A DNA stretch of 60,000 nucleotides. Source: Lineus longissimus. Lineage: Eukaryota > Nemertea > Pilidiophora > Heteronemertea > Lineidae. The notes beneath the pieces are model-generated. The model saw only the letters and a list, made by a program, of their open reading frames with translations. It did not search any database and was not told where the DNA came from. Positions 1-12,880 of the stretch are shown here, one piece after another. The stretch is from NCBI RefSeq assembly GCF_910592395.1, contig NC_088321.1:13394001-13454000 (forward strand). Direction: 5' to 3'. A program made the translations under genes and the position numbers. Every line of letters starts with the position of its first letter. Position 1 is the stretch's first letter.

Positions 1-3000
1 GATGATGATTCGTCCGACGATAGCATGGATAGCGGCGAGTTCGAGCAGCACTCCGTGCAGACCAAGGCTGGAGACTACGAGGAGCCGATGGACCTTACCT
101 GTGACGGCCAGTCGCAGTCGAACCTAGACAGTCAAGATGCCCTCCCTACACACCAATCGAAATCTGGTATGTATCATCTTGCTACTTCAAATCGGGTATC
201 TAACATCGGGTGACGTCAAAAGCGTAGGGTTGTCTCTGCCTGTGGCATGATTGGTGCAGATCATGATTTTCTTCACGCAAAATAATTGGGCGCATAAAAA
301 TGCAAATATGGGTGCATACATACACCTATGGTTCATGGCCCCTGCCCTGTACGCAGCCTATATGCCTCCATTAACACCACTCTCTTCTGTGCGTGCATAC
401 TAAATGGCTCCTCTCCAACATACAATGTTACATGATAGGCCTTTGGATGGTTTCTCAAATACATGTACACAAGGCCCTGCTGAAATTGGACCTCGCACAC
501 GAGCTTGTTGCAGTCAGAAAGTCATTGGCCTACTTCGTTCTGATATACAGTCAGACAAATTCCAGCAAGGCTTTCATCGAGTGTATTTTCAGCAGGATAT
601 CGAGAGCGTTGCTGACAGTTGGTGGTGACTTCTAGGGGGCATTCTCCCCCTCGTAGCTATGCACCTGGAAAAAAGACCTGCTCTGGGAGGATTCCTTTAT
701 AAAACTTCTTATTTATGATTTTCCATGTTCCCTTCCAGGTAACCCAGGCAGCGACCATATATGCAATTTCTGTACGGAGCACTGTGATTCTCTACCACAA
801 CTGGTGCTTCACTGTGACTTGCTACACAAAGACCAAAACAAGGAGGACCTATGGGGTAGCGTACTAGGGGCAGCGAAAAAACTCAATGGCGTGAACCACG
901 GAGGCAAAGTCAAACTGTCGAGCCCTGGGGTACGCCGTGCTATAGACTTTGACCCAGTAGCCCTGCCCGGTCACAAGGAGGGCTTGAAGTTAGTGATTGG
1001 GCGGGATTATGGAAATTGGGCGGTGCATGCCAAGTTAAAGGCGGAACACAATCACGAGGAGGGCGGGAAAACACCCAACGCCAAAGATACTGCTGATTTA
1101 GACGGAGATACGAAGAGGAAAGTCAACGGCGGGAAAACGGAGATGCTGTCTCCGGCGAGTTTAGACGACACGGATTTGAATTTGAAGGAGTCGCCAGATT
1201 CTGGGAAAAGCGTGGCATCTCTGTCGGATTCTGCTGATCTACATTGTTCTCTATGCAATTACGATTTCGACACGAACGCCGAGATTTCCGAGCACATGGA
1301 AACTCATATCCTTCGTACGAGCTTTAAGACGCACGACTGCCAGTATACGTGCCGTCATTGTTTGCGGCCGTTCAACGATTCGTCGAAGTTCAAGGCGCAT
1401 TTGAAGTGGCATTCTCGATGGAAACAGACGTGCGATATCTGCGGCTGTAAGTTTGACTCCCGCAGCAAGATGGAGCGTCACATGCGAGTTCATACAGGTA
1501 CGCTCAAGTGACCTAGAAATATACTAATGCAGAGAAAACTCCTTTTGCTCTTCCTCAAATTGAATCTGCAAGGAGGAGTATTAAGGCGTGTAGCTTTTCG
1601 GGGTTACATTGAGTTCAGGGTGACATCGGGGTTGGTTTTTACACCAAAGCAATCACATCTCCTGAAATTCGTTACATCATTGTTATACTTACATTGACGT
1701 CATTTGCTCTGTTGGCTGGACGTCCCGCTTGATTTCATTCAGGTCACAGCTGTTGGCTGTTGCAAATTATGATTGATGAGAAATTATTTGACTCACTGCC
1801 TCATCTACAGGGATTCATCAAATGTCCTCTTCTTCATTCAAATTTGTTTCTGTTTCCAGGCGAGCGCCCATACGAGTGCTGCTACTGCCAAAAACGCTTC
1901 ACGCGGACGGAGAATCTGAAAATGCACGTGATGCGCCTCCATGATGTCGCCGAACCTCTCATATGCAAATTTTGCGGGAACATGTATAAGGAGCGCGGGG
2001 ACTATCAGAGTCATTGCGCAAATGAGCACATGGAGGACGAAGTGGGCTTGGACAGTTCAGGTACAGTATATGCTGCATGATAAAAATCTGTAACATATTT
2101 TGTTAGCATTTCTAAAGAGTTTGGGTCAAATGGAGGGCTTACGGTCCAAGAATGGTTTATTGATACAGCTTTGGAGTTTTAACTTAATTTTTTTTGTGCC
2201 TCAGTCGCCAGCAAATCTTTAAGCTGTTTTCCTTTCACAATGCAAGTTTTGATGATAATAATATATTGGTGAAGGCTTTCCTTCGGCGCAGAGCTTCCTT
2301 ACTGGCTCTTGTAAGAATTTTGTAACTTTTATGTTATTATCATTAGGTTGTTTTGGGAAGGGCCTAATTAGTTACAAAATGTAAAACTTTCAGCATTTTT
2401 GCCACTCGGTGTCGTAATCAACGTTCACACAAACTTAGATTAGCGGAAACGTTTCAGTCCTTTTCTGTTTAGAAAAGTGTGACACTTATTTCACGTTTCA
2501 TTTAGTTTTTCCCCTTCCCTATAGGTGGTGCTGTATTTCTTTTTCCAGGCATGTCTGGTGCCTCTGTCTCTGTATCAAAAGGTAACTTTAGCGCCCTCTG
2601 TACACGAGAGACCTTTTTTTTCTTTCATTTTTTTGTTGTGATTGAAAAGCTTGTGACAACCAGTATACACACACGTGACGAGTTTCATCGCAAAAGGAAA
2701 TTTAGCCATATCCAATATATTGGAGTTAAACATCCAATATACCATGGTTTTGTACATGAAACGGGTCATCTGTCCTCGAAACTACAGAGCACTCCGCCAA
2801 CGGTAAATCTGTTATGATAAAAAATGTCTTAAGATTTGCAATGCATTTTCAGTTTGATTTTCAGCCGTCTTCAAAATGGCAAAACTGGACATGGCCCCTT
2901 TGATCATTTTGCGATCAAACTCTTCTTTCTCCTTTAAAGTGTGGGGGGTTCCTGACCAACAGTACCTTTCCTCTTCCGACATTAAGTCAGGTAGTCATAG

Positions 3001-6000
3001 CATATGGCTAAATCTTCCTTAAACTTGCACTAGATAACTTCCTGGTCAAGTTACCAATCATTGTCAATATGTACCTTTCCTAAACTGGTATCCTACAAGT
3101 CCAAAGTGGATTTCGTGCCTTAAGGGTTGACCATAGGCAGCATCATTATGGCTGGAACTTGAAGTCCTAAAGCAATTAGAAAGCAATTGTGGCTATCATC
3201 TTCAAACTTGTGCTAGATAATGTCCCTGGTAAAGTTATCAATCCTTGTGAATACGTACCTCAAAATGATCCTTTCCAAAACTAGTAATCCTACTTTGTAC
3301 CTTAAGGGTTGACCATAGGCACCACCATTTTGACTGGAACATGAAATCTACTCCAGTGATCACTTTGATCTTGGCCAACTTTGTCTCCACATTGAGATAC
3401 TATGAGATACAAGTATCATACTGAGTGAAAATAAATCAGAACTAGTCATTTGCACGTGCTGCTTGCTGGCTTGCTTGGTTTGTGGGAATACATGCAAGAA
3501 AAATGGAAACAGAAATTTTTTAGGCCTGAATTATAGGCATAGTAGGACATGGGCCAAATCCAAGACGAGGTCATTCGTGACACAATTCGGCGGCAAAGTA
3601 AAAATACTCTTATCGTGATGAATTAAGTGATTACATCACATAATAATTATAAAGTTCCTACAAAAATATTTGCAGATATTCTGACTTTAAACATGAGATA
3701 CAATGGTAAGAGCATTAATTTTAGTTCATCATTTCACTCCTAGGTGGCCAAACCTGCTTCTTTCAGTCCTTGCCACCTAGGAGGCAACTCGTGAACTAGA
3801 ATCATTCCATCATTTAAAAGGTGTTGAAATGATTTTCTTGTTTTTGATGTCAATTTGAGTTTGGGAGCAACTATTTTTGTGGGAATTTCGATGTGAAGTA
3901 AGCACCTCCCTTATCACAATAACACTGACGATCGACTTTGCCACCCAAATGTTGTCGTGATTAAAAAACTTGCCCCCTTTTTGGATTTAGCCCACAGCCT
4001 GTAGGTTTCGTGCTTCATTTGCGGATTGGGTTAGAACTAGAAACAAAAAGCATGAGCAGGTAGTAAGCAGAGCATGTGATTGGTTGATTCATATACAAGT
4101 GGTACCATCTATAAACTGAGTAAATTGCCAAATGTTTCTCAGATTTTGCGAATATCAACTGAGATTTGTGATTTTGCCATTTAGCTGTCCTGTTGTATGC
4201 TTCAGTGAAATGCCCGATGTTAAAATTTGGTTGTGTAGTTTTTTCTGTTGACTTTTCACTTTATACATATCCCATGATGCAGTGACTGTGAAGATTTGTT
4301 TAGCTGTACGAATTGATAATTACCATGTGGAATCTGTAGCAATCTCTCTGAGGGGCTCCCACCTCTACGAGTGACACCCACATCACCGAGCAAATCCAAC
4401 CTCAGACGGCAGGCCTCTTCTAAACCGTGCCCTTGTGTTGACTGTACATCCAAAACCAGTTTAAAGGTGGCCTTCCGTCGGAGGTGGGATTTGCTCAGAG
4501 AGGTGGTTGGCCTTGACTCAGAGAGGTGAGAGACCCACGGAGATGCTGTTGCTGATTTCGAAGGGTGATTATGGAGTAAACCCTGAGAAAATGGAGGCTG
4601 TCGTGATCATTGTTTTCCCAGGCTGGAGTGACGTCATTGTGCTATCTTTGTAACATCATCATATGACGACATTGCTTCGTGTTATCACGACGCAAAGTGC
4701 ACACTGGATTTCGGAATGATATTCGAATTTGTGGTTGATATCCTTAACCCAGGCCTACTTGTTAATAAACTTGGCGTAATTTACAGAAAACCACCTCGTC
4801 TGTTTAGAGTGATAACACCACACTCGTGATTGTCATAGCCTCAGAAACCCACTTGCTCTTTCTTAATTCCATATATTGGGAAGCAGTCATCGTCTTGACC
4901 AGTACGCCCAGGGCCTTTCGAGCAAGGAAAGGGGGGGGGGGGGTCCACACAAGCGATTCTTGTTTCTCACTTGGTGGGGTCATTTGCTTGCCCTGGCATA
5001 GACACCAGACATAAGGAACCTCACTTTTAAGTCTCATTCAAATGTCTGTGGTCGCGTGGGTTTCAGGGCTAAGACAACCACTCTTGTGATATTTCCAGAA
5101 GGTAGGTTTTTGGTAGTTGATCGTATAAATTCTTCTTCTTGTATGCGACCAGCAGTATAAGTGTCCATTGTTATCTTTCAGATGGCGAAGACAAGTCAAT
5201 GCCGACAATGGTAAAACATGTGTCACAAGACCAGAAAGTCAAGATGGAGGATTTGAAGCCTGTGGTAATAAATGGTACGTTTCGAACATCTCATCTTCTG
5301 CTCTTTTTGCTTTTCTGAGCATTTGCAAAATCTGAGTTTAGTGCCAGTTAGAAGATGGCCCAGATCCTCTCTCTTTTACCAGTATAGATTATCTGTACTG
5401 GTAAAGGTTATTACCTTCATACTAGGCATCTGTTAAGATACCTGGAATGAAGGTTTCCTTAGCCGAGTTGGGATCCAGGCTGCCCGGTTTATACAGGGTG
5501 CAGGCCAGGGGTATGGTACACTTCCAGAACGCTGCTATAGGCAGAGTTGAGTGCCCAGAGGCTCTCTTTTACAGTCTTTGTCTACAAATTGTTGTGTGTC
5601 CATTTTGCAGATCTGAAGTGCGTGTTTTGCGAGGCGACGTTTCCGAGTGTGACAAATCTGACTGAGCACATGGTGTGTCATTCAGATGTCCCTCCCGATC
5701 GACTGAAGGATGCTGTTCGACTGGTGGTTGTCAAAGCAGAAAAGGAGGAACCCAAGGTTTGTACTGAAAAAGATTATCTCTTCACCATGCCCATATTCCT
5801 GTGGTTCTGGGCTTCTTTTGTCTTTGGCCTTGACTTGCCATTTCCTGCTCGGTTCCTGAGTTTCGTCAGTCTTAATCCATCCTTTGTTATCCTTGTTAAA
5901 GTTGGTGCCTTAAGGTGGCACTGATTATCTTTAGCCAATTATTGGTAGCCTAAAATTGCCACAGTACTGCTGTGTCGTCAATGGGCAGTTCGAGCCACAA

Positions 6001-7670
6001 GTATGAATGTACAGATGGTTGGTGGTTAGAATGTTCGAACGCGTTCCCACTGCCAAGCAGAATCCCTTGCCACAGCAACTGATGGCACTATCTGTTAAAA
6101 AAACCCTCCAGAGTTTCTTTTATGTCAGAAATGTTTGCCTGTGGTGAATATTTGGGGGCCTACAGAATATCTTAATCTGCTATACTACTGTATAGAGCTG
6201 AAGGCTGTGCATCTTCTGGTCTGCCGTGTATACACAACAGGCGTTCATCATGTTCATTTCTTCTCAGACGTAGCATTTCTGAGTTGAGATTTTCATTGTG
6301 CTGTCAACCTTTTAAACCCCGGTATTCTGGCATGACGTCACGTGTGTCATAAACCCTGACAACCAAAATGCCGGTATCCACGCGTACCTGTTTGCCGATT
6401 TAGAATATTTTGTTCAATTTTCTTCGATTTTGAGGCGTTTTCCGTGGAGTAAAATGGCCAGGAGGTGTAATATGTGAGTTGACAGTGGTTCGGGGGTTGG
6501 ATAAGGTGACAGTAATTATGACCTTCCTGACGATTTTGAGTCGGAAAGTGATGATGAAGATGTGAATGATGGTTTTGGTGATACTGCAAGCATTGCCAAC
6601 AGTGTACATGATGTACAGTGACTGACAGTGGGAGGAATGTTGGAACGTTTGGCAAAATTAACAGGTATGGTGGTACGTATTGACGAGGACGGTTGGGGTT
6701 CACAGGGTTAAAAGTAAGATCATTATTTCTAACTCTTTTCTTTCAACAGCAGGAACCAAAAGAGAATGCTGAATTGGTGAAGCAAGAAAACGGTAAATCG
6801 GCAATTAACTTGAAGAAAAATCTTGAGAAATCCATGACAGATGCCACCTGCTCAGAGGGCACTTGCGATATGAGCAACACCTCTTGCCAGCCGACCACTA
6901 CTGACACGAAGATGACAAAAAGTGACATTAAAGCTTTGGGTTTGAAACCACATGACCAGGCAATGGTGAACGGTAAAAGAATGGCAGAAACCTGGGACGA
7001 GAATCATAAAAATTCTATTCCGTTCCCCGCAAATAATTTGAATTTGAATGTGAATTCCGGCGACCCAGATGCTAGTCCCAGTACCAGCCGTGAGGAGGAG
7101 CCCGAGGACTCGTCCGAAGCAGACGCGTTGTCGATTGACGTGTCGTTTGCAGAGAACTCGGTTGAAATGGATGCGGGCGGGAAATCTTCTGTGCAACCGC
7201 GACCATTCCCTTGCCAACACTGCGAGAAGCGCTTCACGACGAAGTCTCATCTGGTGATTCACGTCAGAACGCACACGGGCGAGAAACCCTACAGGTGCAT
7301 GTACTGCGACATGTGCTTCCGTACATCGAGTAAGTTAGGTCGGCATCTGAAGACGCACACAGGCGAGACGCCTCACAAGTGCCAATACTGCGATCGCCAG
7401 TTTGGGCGCAAGGATAACCTGAAAGCGCACTTGAATCGTGCACATTCGCAGACCGACGGAAGCCAGGAGGTGAAGTGTGACAAATGTGAGAAGTCCTTCA
7501 TGTCGGAGTATGCGCTGAAGCAACACATGCGCATGCACTCGGAGAAGAAGCATGCGTGCAACATGTGCGATCAGAGCTTCACGTGGCGTTGCCATTTACT
7601 GAAACATATGAAATCGCAGCATCCTGATGCGATTGTCGCCGATCTCGGCACGGGGATGGAAGTACAGTGA
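1..7670 (+). CDS. C2H2 zinc-finger protein, 3' part (seven exons, about 12 fingers)
   Basis: Multi-exon gene, open at the left edge. Exons chosen from GT-AG sites that keep one frame: 1-166, 739-1497, 1860-2060, 2549-2581 (a 33-base microexon), 5182-5274, 5611-5756 and 6750-7670, ending at TGA. Exon 2 carries three fingers and starts a fourth (CNFC, CSLC, CRHC, CDIC). Exon 3 starts with a TGERPY linker and adds two. Exon 6 has one (CVFC...H...H). Exon 7 has five, the first three joined by TGEKPY/TGETPH linkers. This is typical of a nuclear DNA-binding regulator, but no target can be read from the sequence. The acidic N-terminal segment contains EEPMDLT, which resembles a CtBP-docking PxDLS motif (inference). 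The linker between fingers 7 and 8 is long, acidic and Ser-rich. I do not recognise the orthologue. The upstream exons lie outside the window. Confidence 0.88.
3007..3355. repeat. diverged intronic tandem duplication (about 185 bp, 2 copies)
   Basis: Two diverged direct copies lie head to tail in the long zinc-finger intron (2582-5181). Both run from a segment like AAACTTGCACTAGATAA to CCTTAAGGGTTGACCATAGG and CTGGAAC. The first occupies about 3007-3160, the second about 3192-3350. No coding potential is visible. Confidence 0.7.
3548..3995. mobile_element. degenerate foldback/MITE-like element in zinc-finger intron
   Basis: The two ends are imperfect inverted repeats: TGGGCCAAATCCAA near 3548 pairs with TTTGGATTTAGCCCA near 3980, and the GGCGGCAAAGT and TTATCGTGAT blocks pair further in. 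The centre is a perfect 12-bp stem (3737-3748 with 3772-3783, CTCCTAGGTGGC) with a 23-base loop. The right half resembles sequence at 51488-51640, so this is a dispersed family. No transposase is seen. Confidence 0.6.
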
Positions 7671-8192
7671 CGACTTTACAGAGTTCAATTCAACTGCTGC
7701 AATTCGCATCAAGTCATCGTTGGGAGGTCGCTGTAGAATTATTCAATTACCGAGACGACCTCACCTTGATTTAAGTGTGCATCCAAAGCAGCAGTTTGCT
7801 TCGTGTCCGTTATTATCGATTCTGACAGCACAAGTCCATGTCTTATTGGCAGCAGAGACGAATTAAGAAATCCGGTTGCAATCTAATTGCGTAATTTGTT
7901 AGTACATTGTAGACGACTTTGGGGTCCACGTCAAATTAAAGCGTGGAAGTTTAAAAGCAGAGGTCCAGTTTTCATATTCATGTTTTGACATGTTATGCAT
8001 TAACGATTGCTCCCTATAGCAGGGGAGCAGTCATTTTATGCTGATTCGGTACAGACTGTGCTACCACTGTACTTTTGTACATTTAAATCTTGTGTGTCAT
8101 GTTCGCTACTTTTGCCAAATTTGGTTCCCATGGTAACAGAGTTTGTTTCTCCTGTATTATAGTTATCTACACCTTGATTCCCTAATGACACA

Positions 8193-8240
8193 AATGGACT
8201 TGTCCGTCTTACAATACTTCTCAAAATGGGCAAGTCCATT
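8193..8240. repeat. short hairpin with AATGGACTT arms
   Basis: AATGGACTTGTCC at 8193-8205 pairs with GGGCAAGTCCATT at 8228-8240 with one mismatch, leaving a 22-base loop. It shares its arm core with the hairpin at 15040-15084 and loosely with two other palindromes, suggesting a family of very short palindromic elements. Confidence 0.5.
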
Positions 8241-8712
8241 GGTGAAACTAAAGGGTGGTTTTGCACTAAACCTCTTAAAAATTTGACCAGCTTTTACGTG
8301 TTTGATTAGTATTTTCTGCCATCCCACATACTTTTATACATGTAGTTGCTATTTTATCCAATCGTGTTTAAGTGCTTTGTTATCGAATGTTAGGAACATA
8401 TGACGTGGGCATATTCTTTGGGGGGGTTTTATGATAAAAAAACGTGAAAAGTCTAATTTCAAGGAAAGGTTGAGTTCTAATTGTTCCCCTTATAAAATAC
8501 TTACTTGTCCATACTTAACAAAATAAGCCGTTTTCAATTTATTTGCCTAAATTTACTGTAAAGAACAAAGTGTTTTGAGATATATATAAAAACATCTGTA
8601 AAGTTACAGTAACTGTAAATTTCTTCTCACGACTTTTTAAAACAACTTTCGTGGAGTTATTGAACTTAAGAATATGTCCACTGAAACCATATATTGACGA
8701 GGCCATCCTGAT

Positions 8713-8796
8713 CCCTCCTGATTACCAATTTGGACCATCCCAGTGAATGCATTATACATTGCACTGGGAGAGTCCACTTTGGAAAGAAGGGGAGGG
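8713..8796. mobile_element. short palindromic MITE-like element (84 bp)
   Basis: Arms of about 36 bases: CCCTCCTGATTACC...CATCCCAGTG on the left and CACTGGGAGAGTCC...GGGGAGGG on the right, with a short AT centre. The core TTGGAC/AGTCCACTTT recurs at 24165-24231. No target-site duplication is certain. Confidence 0.5.
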
Positions 8797-10599
8797 TACA
8801 CACACTACACTGCAGTAGGCGACTGCGCCTGTTGAGTTTACAAAACTTGGAATTTCCACAGCGGAAAAAAAACGAAGATTGAAATCGGTTTTTAGAACAT
8901 TAATTGTCTTGATTTTTGAAAGCTTTGTTAGGAAGAATCCTGCAATGAATATTACATGTAAACTTGATCTTTCATTTTCGTTTAAAAAAAACTTTTCATT
9001 CAGCTCGTTTCAACATTTACATACTACCATTATAATCTGCCATGACAAAAAAATTTACTTAACCTTTTAGACGATTAAAAATTTCAATCTCGTCAGTTTC
9101 AATTTCATTGATTTTGATATAAGAAACTGTGTGGCTGGCTGTGGACTTTCCAAGTTATTTTAGACACCTTGATTATGCATTTTATGATCAGTTTTTTAAA
9201 ATCACAACGTTTAAGTTATAGGCGAAAAGAGATCTGTCCAGAAATTTTCTGTGGGGCTCTGCACTAGACATGACGAATACTAGAAACCTAGTATTTTTTG
9301 CGACTGTGTTATTTTCGCGATTGAGGAGGAAAGAGAAACCATTAAAATACTGCAACTTTCATATCTAATGAATAAACAATTAAATTTCGGGAACATAAGC
9401 AAAATACTCGTCTGCACTAAATAAAAAATGAACAAATTTGCATATTTTTTGCTTCACAAACATTTCCCTGTATATTTACGCTGATCTTTATTTGTTTTTC
9501 AATTTGCAAAATAAGATATAAAGTAAAAAATGTTCGTGAGTTTCGTTTTGGTGGACTTGGTGCCTAAAAAGGAAATTTTCACTACTCGAACTGATTCACG
9601 AAAATAAAACATCCACAAAAATTTGCTGGTTGATGGTAAGTATTGTATAGTGCAGGGACCACGGATGTGTTTACTTGTTATGAGAACCATTAACATCGGA
9701 AAGGAGCATATCCGATTTTGTTTAACAAACCATCCTGAAACAGAACAGTTTTATTGTGTTTAATTCTTCCATATCGTAGTGTTGAGACGCATTTTAGTAT
9801 TTGTACCATGAAATCCATTCTTTTTGAATACGCTTGTTTCATCATTTTTAGAATCCAATGTAAACCATGTGTTTGACTGTATCATGTCTTTCTGGCTGAA
9901 GAAACAGAAACTTGGCCAATGCACCCAATAGGTGTAAAAGCGCGTTAAAAAGTGTTCATCCTTCCTTAGAAAAGGAAAACTCATCCGACTAATCCAATAC
10001 TGGTATGACAGTAATTTGTATCATTGTGATTTGTGATTTGTCATGAAGCTTTAGAGATATCAATACCTCGTCCCCAGGTGTCAATTGTCCCTGGCTATGA
10101 GGTTACTAAAACCAAAGATATTTCCCTCCATGCCTCTGAAATCCAGATAATGTAAATGTTGTTGTTCGCCAATGTATGGATCTTGCCAGAAACATAAACA
10201 AAATACCAAAGACAGGTGTTGTACACATTGCGACCAACCTTTGAAAAATCTAAAACAAATCTGTGATTTCCCTTCAATGCAACTGTCAAACTATATCTTG
10301 GACACTCCCTCATGGTTTCCACATTTTTACACCTTGGGATGAAATGACCAACAGAGTTATAAAGGATATCATTAGGACACTGTCGGCTAAATAGTCACCT
10401 TCCACGGAGGTTTGATTGTAAGTCCCACCTTGGGTGCACTCGGGAAGCGCGAAAAGCTTTCTGCGCCAGGCTTAAGTCCTTAGTAGAAACTTTGCAGCAA
10501 TATTCTATGGTAATCAATCGACCATTTTGGGCTTCATGATCCATTTTTGGCCCTTTGCCATAGGAGTTAGTCCACGTCAGGTTTACATATTTACCCCAT

Positions 10600-10790
10600 G
10601 TTTGGGATCTTTTGCCTGTCCTCGGTTTAAAGTCTCATTCAAAGGACTATGAAGAGCCAGGAATTTAAATTCCTTGAAAGCCACACCAGTTCCTCCAAAG
10701 ATACAATCCTGAGTTCTCCCCGGAATCGAACCCGGGCCCTATTGCGTGGTAGCCAGCAGTGTTAACCACTCGGCTATGAAGCCCTCGTAA
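10600..10790 (-). mobile_element. tRNA-derived SINE (fragment)
   Basis: On the minus strand a tRNA-like head (about 10785-10715) has an A-box-like TAGCCGAGTGG and a B-box GGTTCGATTCC. It is followed by a non-tRNA body including GAGACTTTAAACCGAGGAC, a motif I associate with conserved SINE core domains. The 3' end is not clear. The head does not fold as a convincing functional tRNA, so SINE is preferred over tRNA gene. Confidence 0.6.
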
Positions 10791-11019
10791 AATATTGTAT
10801 CGTAAAAAACAACCCTGGAGCTTCGTTAATGGTGTCGGTATTCATATCTTTGAGGAGGGGAGGTATATTGTACAATTTGACAGTTGCATAAACGATTTGG
10901 ATCCAGCTTTAACTAATTCCTGATTATCTGTGAACTGATTTGATATTTTGGAAAAAAAATAACTTGATCACCAACCAGTGTCAAAAAATGATTCTAGCTT
11001 TGTAAAAAAAAGAATAATT

Positions 11020-11305
11020 ATGAATACCAACAAAACCCAAGACCAACAAAAACTATCAATACCAACAAAACTATAAATAGAGACAAAACTATCAATACCA
11101 ACAAAACTATAAATTCAGACAAAACTATAAATACAACAACACTACATGTATGAATACCAACAAAACTATAAATGCCAACAAAACTATAAATACAAACAAA
11201 ACTATAAATACCAACAAGACTACATGTATGAATACCAACAAAACTATAAATGCCAACAAAACTATAAATGCCAACAAGATTATAAATATACCAACAAAAC
11301 TATGT
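11020..11305. repeat. minisatellite, 18-bp unit ACCAACAAAACTATAAAT
   Basis: About fifteen variants of an 18-base unit run in tandem. A higher-order period of about 76 bases is visible: CTACATGTATGAATACC occurs at about 11143 and 11219, each followed by the same unit order. The NKTxN-type peptide readings across it are a consequence of the repeat, not a gene. Confidence 0.85.
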
Positions 11306-11994
11306 TGCATTTTTTGCATAGATTACAGAGAAAAAACACAAATCAGTTTACATAAAAGATGGAAGATCCGTATGATTTCCTTTCAGTTGTAAATTATGAC
11401 AGCAAATCATCTCTTAAATTTTCAAAAGATTACCATGTTATGAATGAAAATTTTCAAAAGATAACCATGTTATGAATGAAAGGCATTGATATGATTGTTG
11501 TATACCAAACCAGCTTTAAGATTATAAGTAGTTTTAAATGACTAATTAACTGTTGAAATTAACTAATTAGCTAACCATTTTGCTAATTAGCTGTTTTGCT
11601 TATTGTCAGTTTTTTCCTGCTCTTTTAGTGTTGCCTGCATCATTTTGCACATATTGGTGTGATAACTGTAGAGAATTTGTTTTGCCTTCATCAAGTTAAT
11701 ATGTTGTGTTGTCAATCTTTAGAAACCGGTAACTTAACATGTCTGAAATCAAGTTTCAAAGTAAATATTTCAATGATTACAGAAAAATCTGTGTAATAAG
11801 AAACGTACATCTGAAGTGAAGTTCACTCACAGCATACTATTCTTGTTGCCATTTTTTCAGTAGGTGCTCTAAATGTAACCGTTGCCATAATGCTTTTATT
11901 CAATAAGGATTTTGATTCCTGTCTTGTGTATCCCAGTTAGTTTCACATTGTTCAGACTCATTGATTCACAATTCCAGGTTCACAGTACCGCTAT

Positions 11995-12315
11995 TGCATT
12001 CAAAGTTATGTTGCAAGGTCGTGCCTTCTCTGGAGAGCAATTTTGCTACAGTGATGCTTAATCGTGCCATTATTTTGCTAGAGTGCACCATATGCTGCCA
12101 TTCTTTAATAGAGTGCAAAAACAAAAGATGTTTTCATCTTGCTTTTGTCTTGTTGATTCACGATGTGGGGTTCTGAATACGTAATTTGGGTCTCCCAGTT
12201 ATGTTGCAGAGACGAGCCTCTCTAGAGTGCCATTTTGCTAGAGTGCTGTGTAACCATGCGATTATTTTGCTAGAGTGCACAAAATGTTGCCATTTTGAAT
12301 AGAGTGCTAAAACAA
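11995..12315. repeat. tandem duplication, about 193-bp period
   Basis: AGTTATGTTGCA occurs at 12004 and 12197. Each is followed by ATTTTGCTAGAGTGC, TTGCTAGAGTGCAC, TGCCATT and ATAGAGTGC in the same order, so two diverged copies lie in tandem. Confidence 0.65.
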
Positions 12316-12360
12316 TATTCATATTGTTAGACTTGTGCCATTTGGAAAAGTTGAGATGCC

Positions 12361-12458
12361 ATAAAAAGTACTAACATAGTTTATAAACCAAAACGTTACT
12401 AACATAAAATATAAAAAGTAGTAACGCGGTTTATAAAACCAAAACGTTACGAACATCT
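12361..12458. repeat. tandem repeat, about 50 bp x 2
   Basis: ATAAAAAGTACTAACATAG-TTTATAAACCAAAACGTTAC and a near copy (ATAAAAAGTAGTAACGCGG...) follow each other directly. Confidence 0.75.
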
Positions 12459-12793
12459 GAACGGTATTAACTCTTTTCCAGCTTATCGAACATTTGACAA
12501 TAATTTAACCAGAAGCAACATATAAAGCACCCTATTTGTCAATAAAGATAATGCTGATTTTGTAGATTTCGCCAAAAATCATAGACACTACAGTTAAAGT
12601 CTGTCGTCATGTCATTGTCTGCTTCGTGACTTTTTTTTTCGTCATCACCTTCTGGTAGGCCTTTGTTCCTACTTGGCGCGCTATTAAGCAAAAAAAACAC
12701 ATAAGGGCATAATTGTTTTCATGGCCCAAACCAATAACTGCTGTATTCCGACCCATATTTGCTGTGTATGGACTGACATCATGTTCCCCTCTA

Positions 12794-12880
12794 CAGGGTG
12801 GCCCAGAATTATTTTCCCTCACACAATGGATACACCATAGAATTCTATTGTGCAAGGGAAAACCTTTCTGGACCACCCTG
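12794..12880. mobile_element. 87-bp palindromic MITE with TA target-site duplication (Tc1/mariner-like)
   Basis: The ends CAGGGTGGCCCAGAA and TTCTGGACCACCCTG are inverted repeats, and the arms continue inwards (TTTTCCCT / AGGGAAAA, CACACAAT / ATTGTG). The element is bounded by TA on each side (12792-12793 and 12881-12882), the expected duplication for Tc1/mariner transposition. No coding capacity. Confidence 0.85.

Larger units (their letters stand above)
7671..10599. other. 3' flank of the zinc-finger gene; no gene recognised
   Basis: This stretch must include the 3' UTR of the zinc-finger gene. ATTAAA occurs near 7935 and AATAAA near 9368 and 9604, but I cannot say which poly(A) signal is used. 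The rest is AT-rich, with only short chance reading frames. It includes the short palindromes at 8193-8240 and 8713-8796. Confidence 0.6.

Noticed and set aside
4931-4943. 13-G run in a zinc-finger intron
   Set aside because: Simple homopolymer; no further structure. Might be a sequencing-length uncertainty.
10710-10790. Functional tRNA gene
   Set aside because: Boxes A and B are present but the arms do not fold well, and a SINE body follows.
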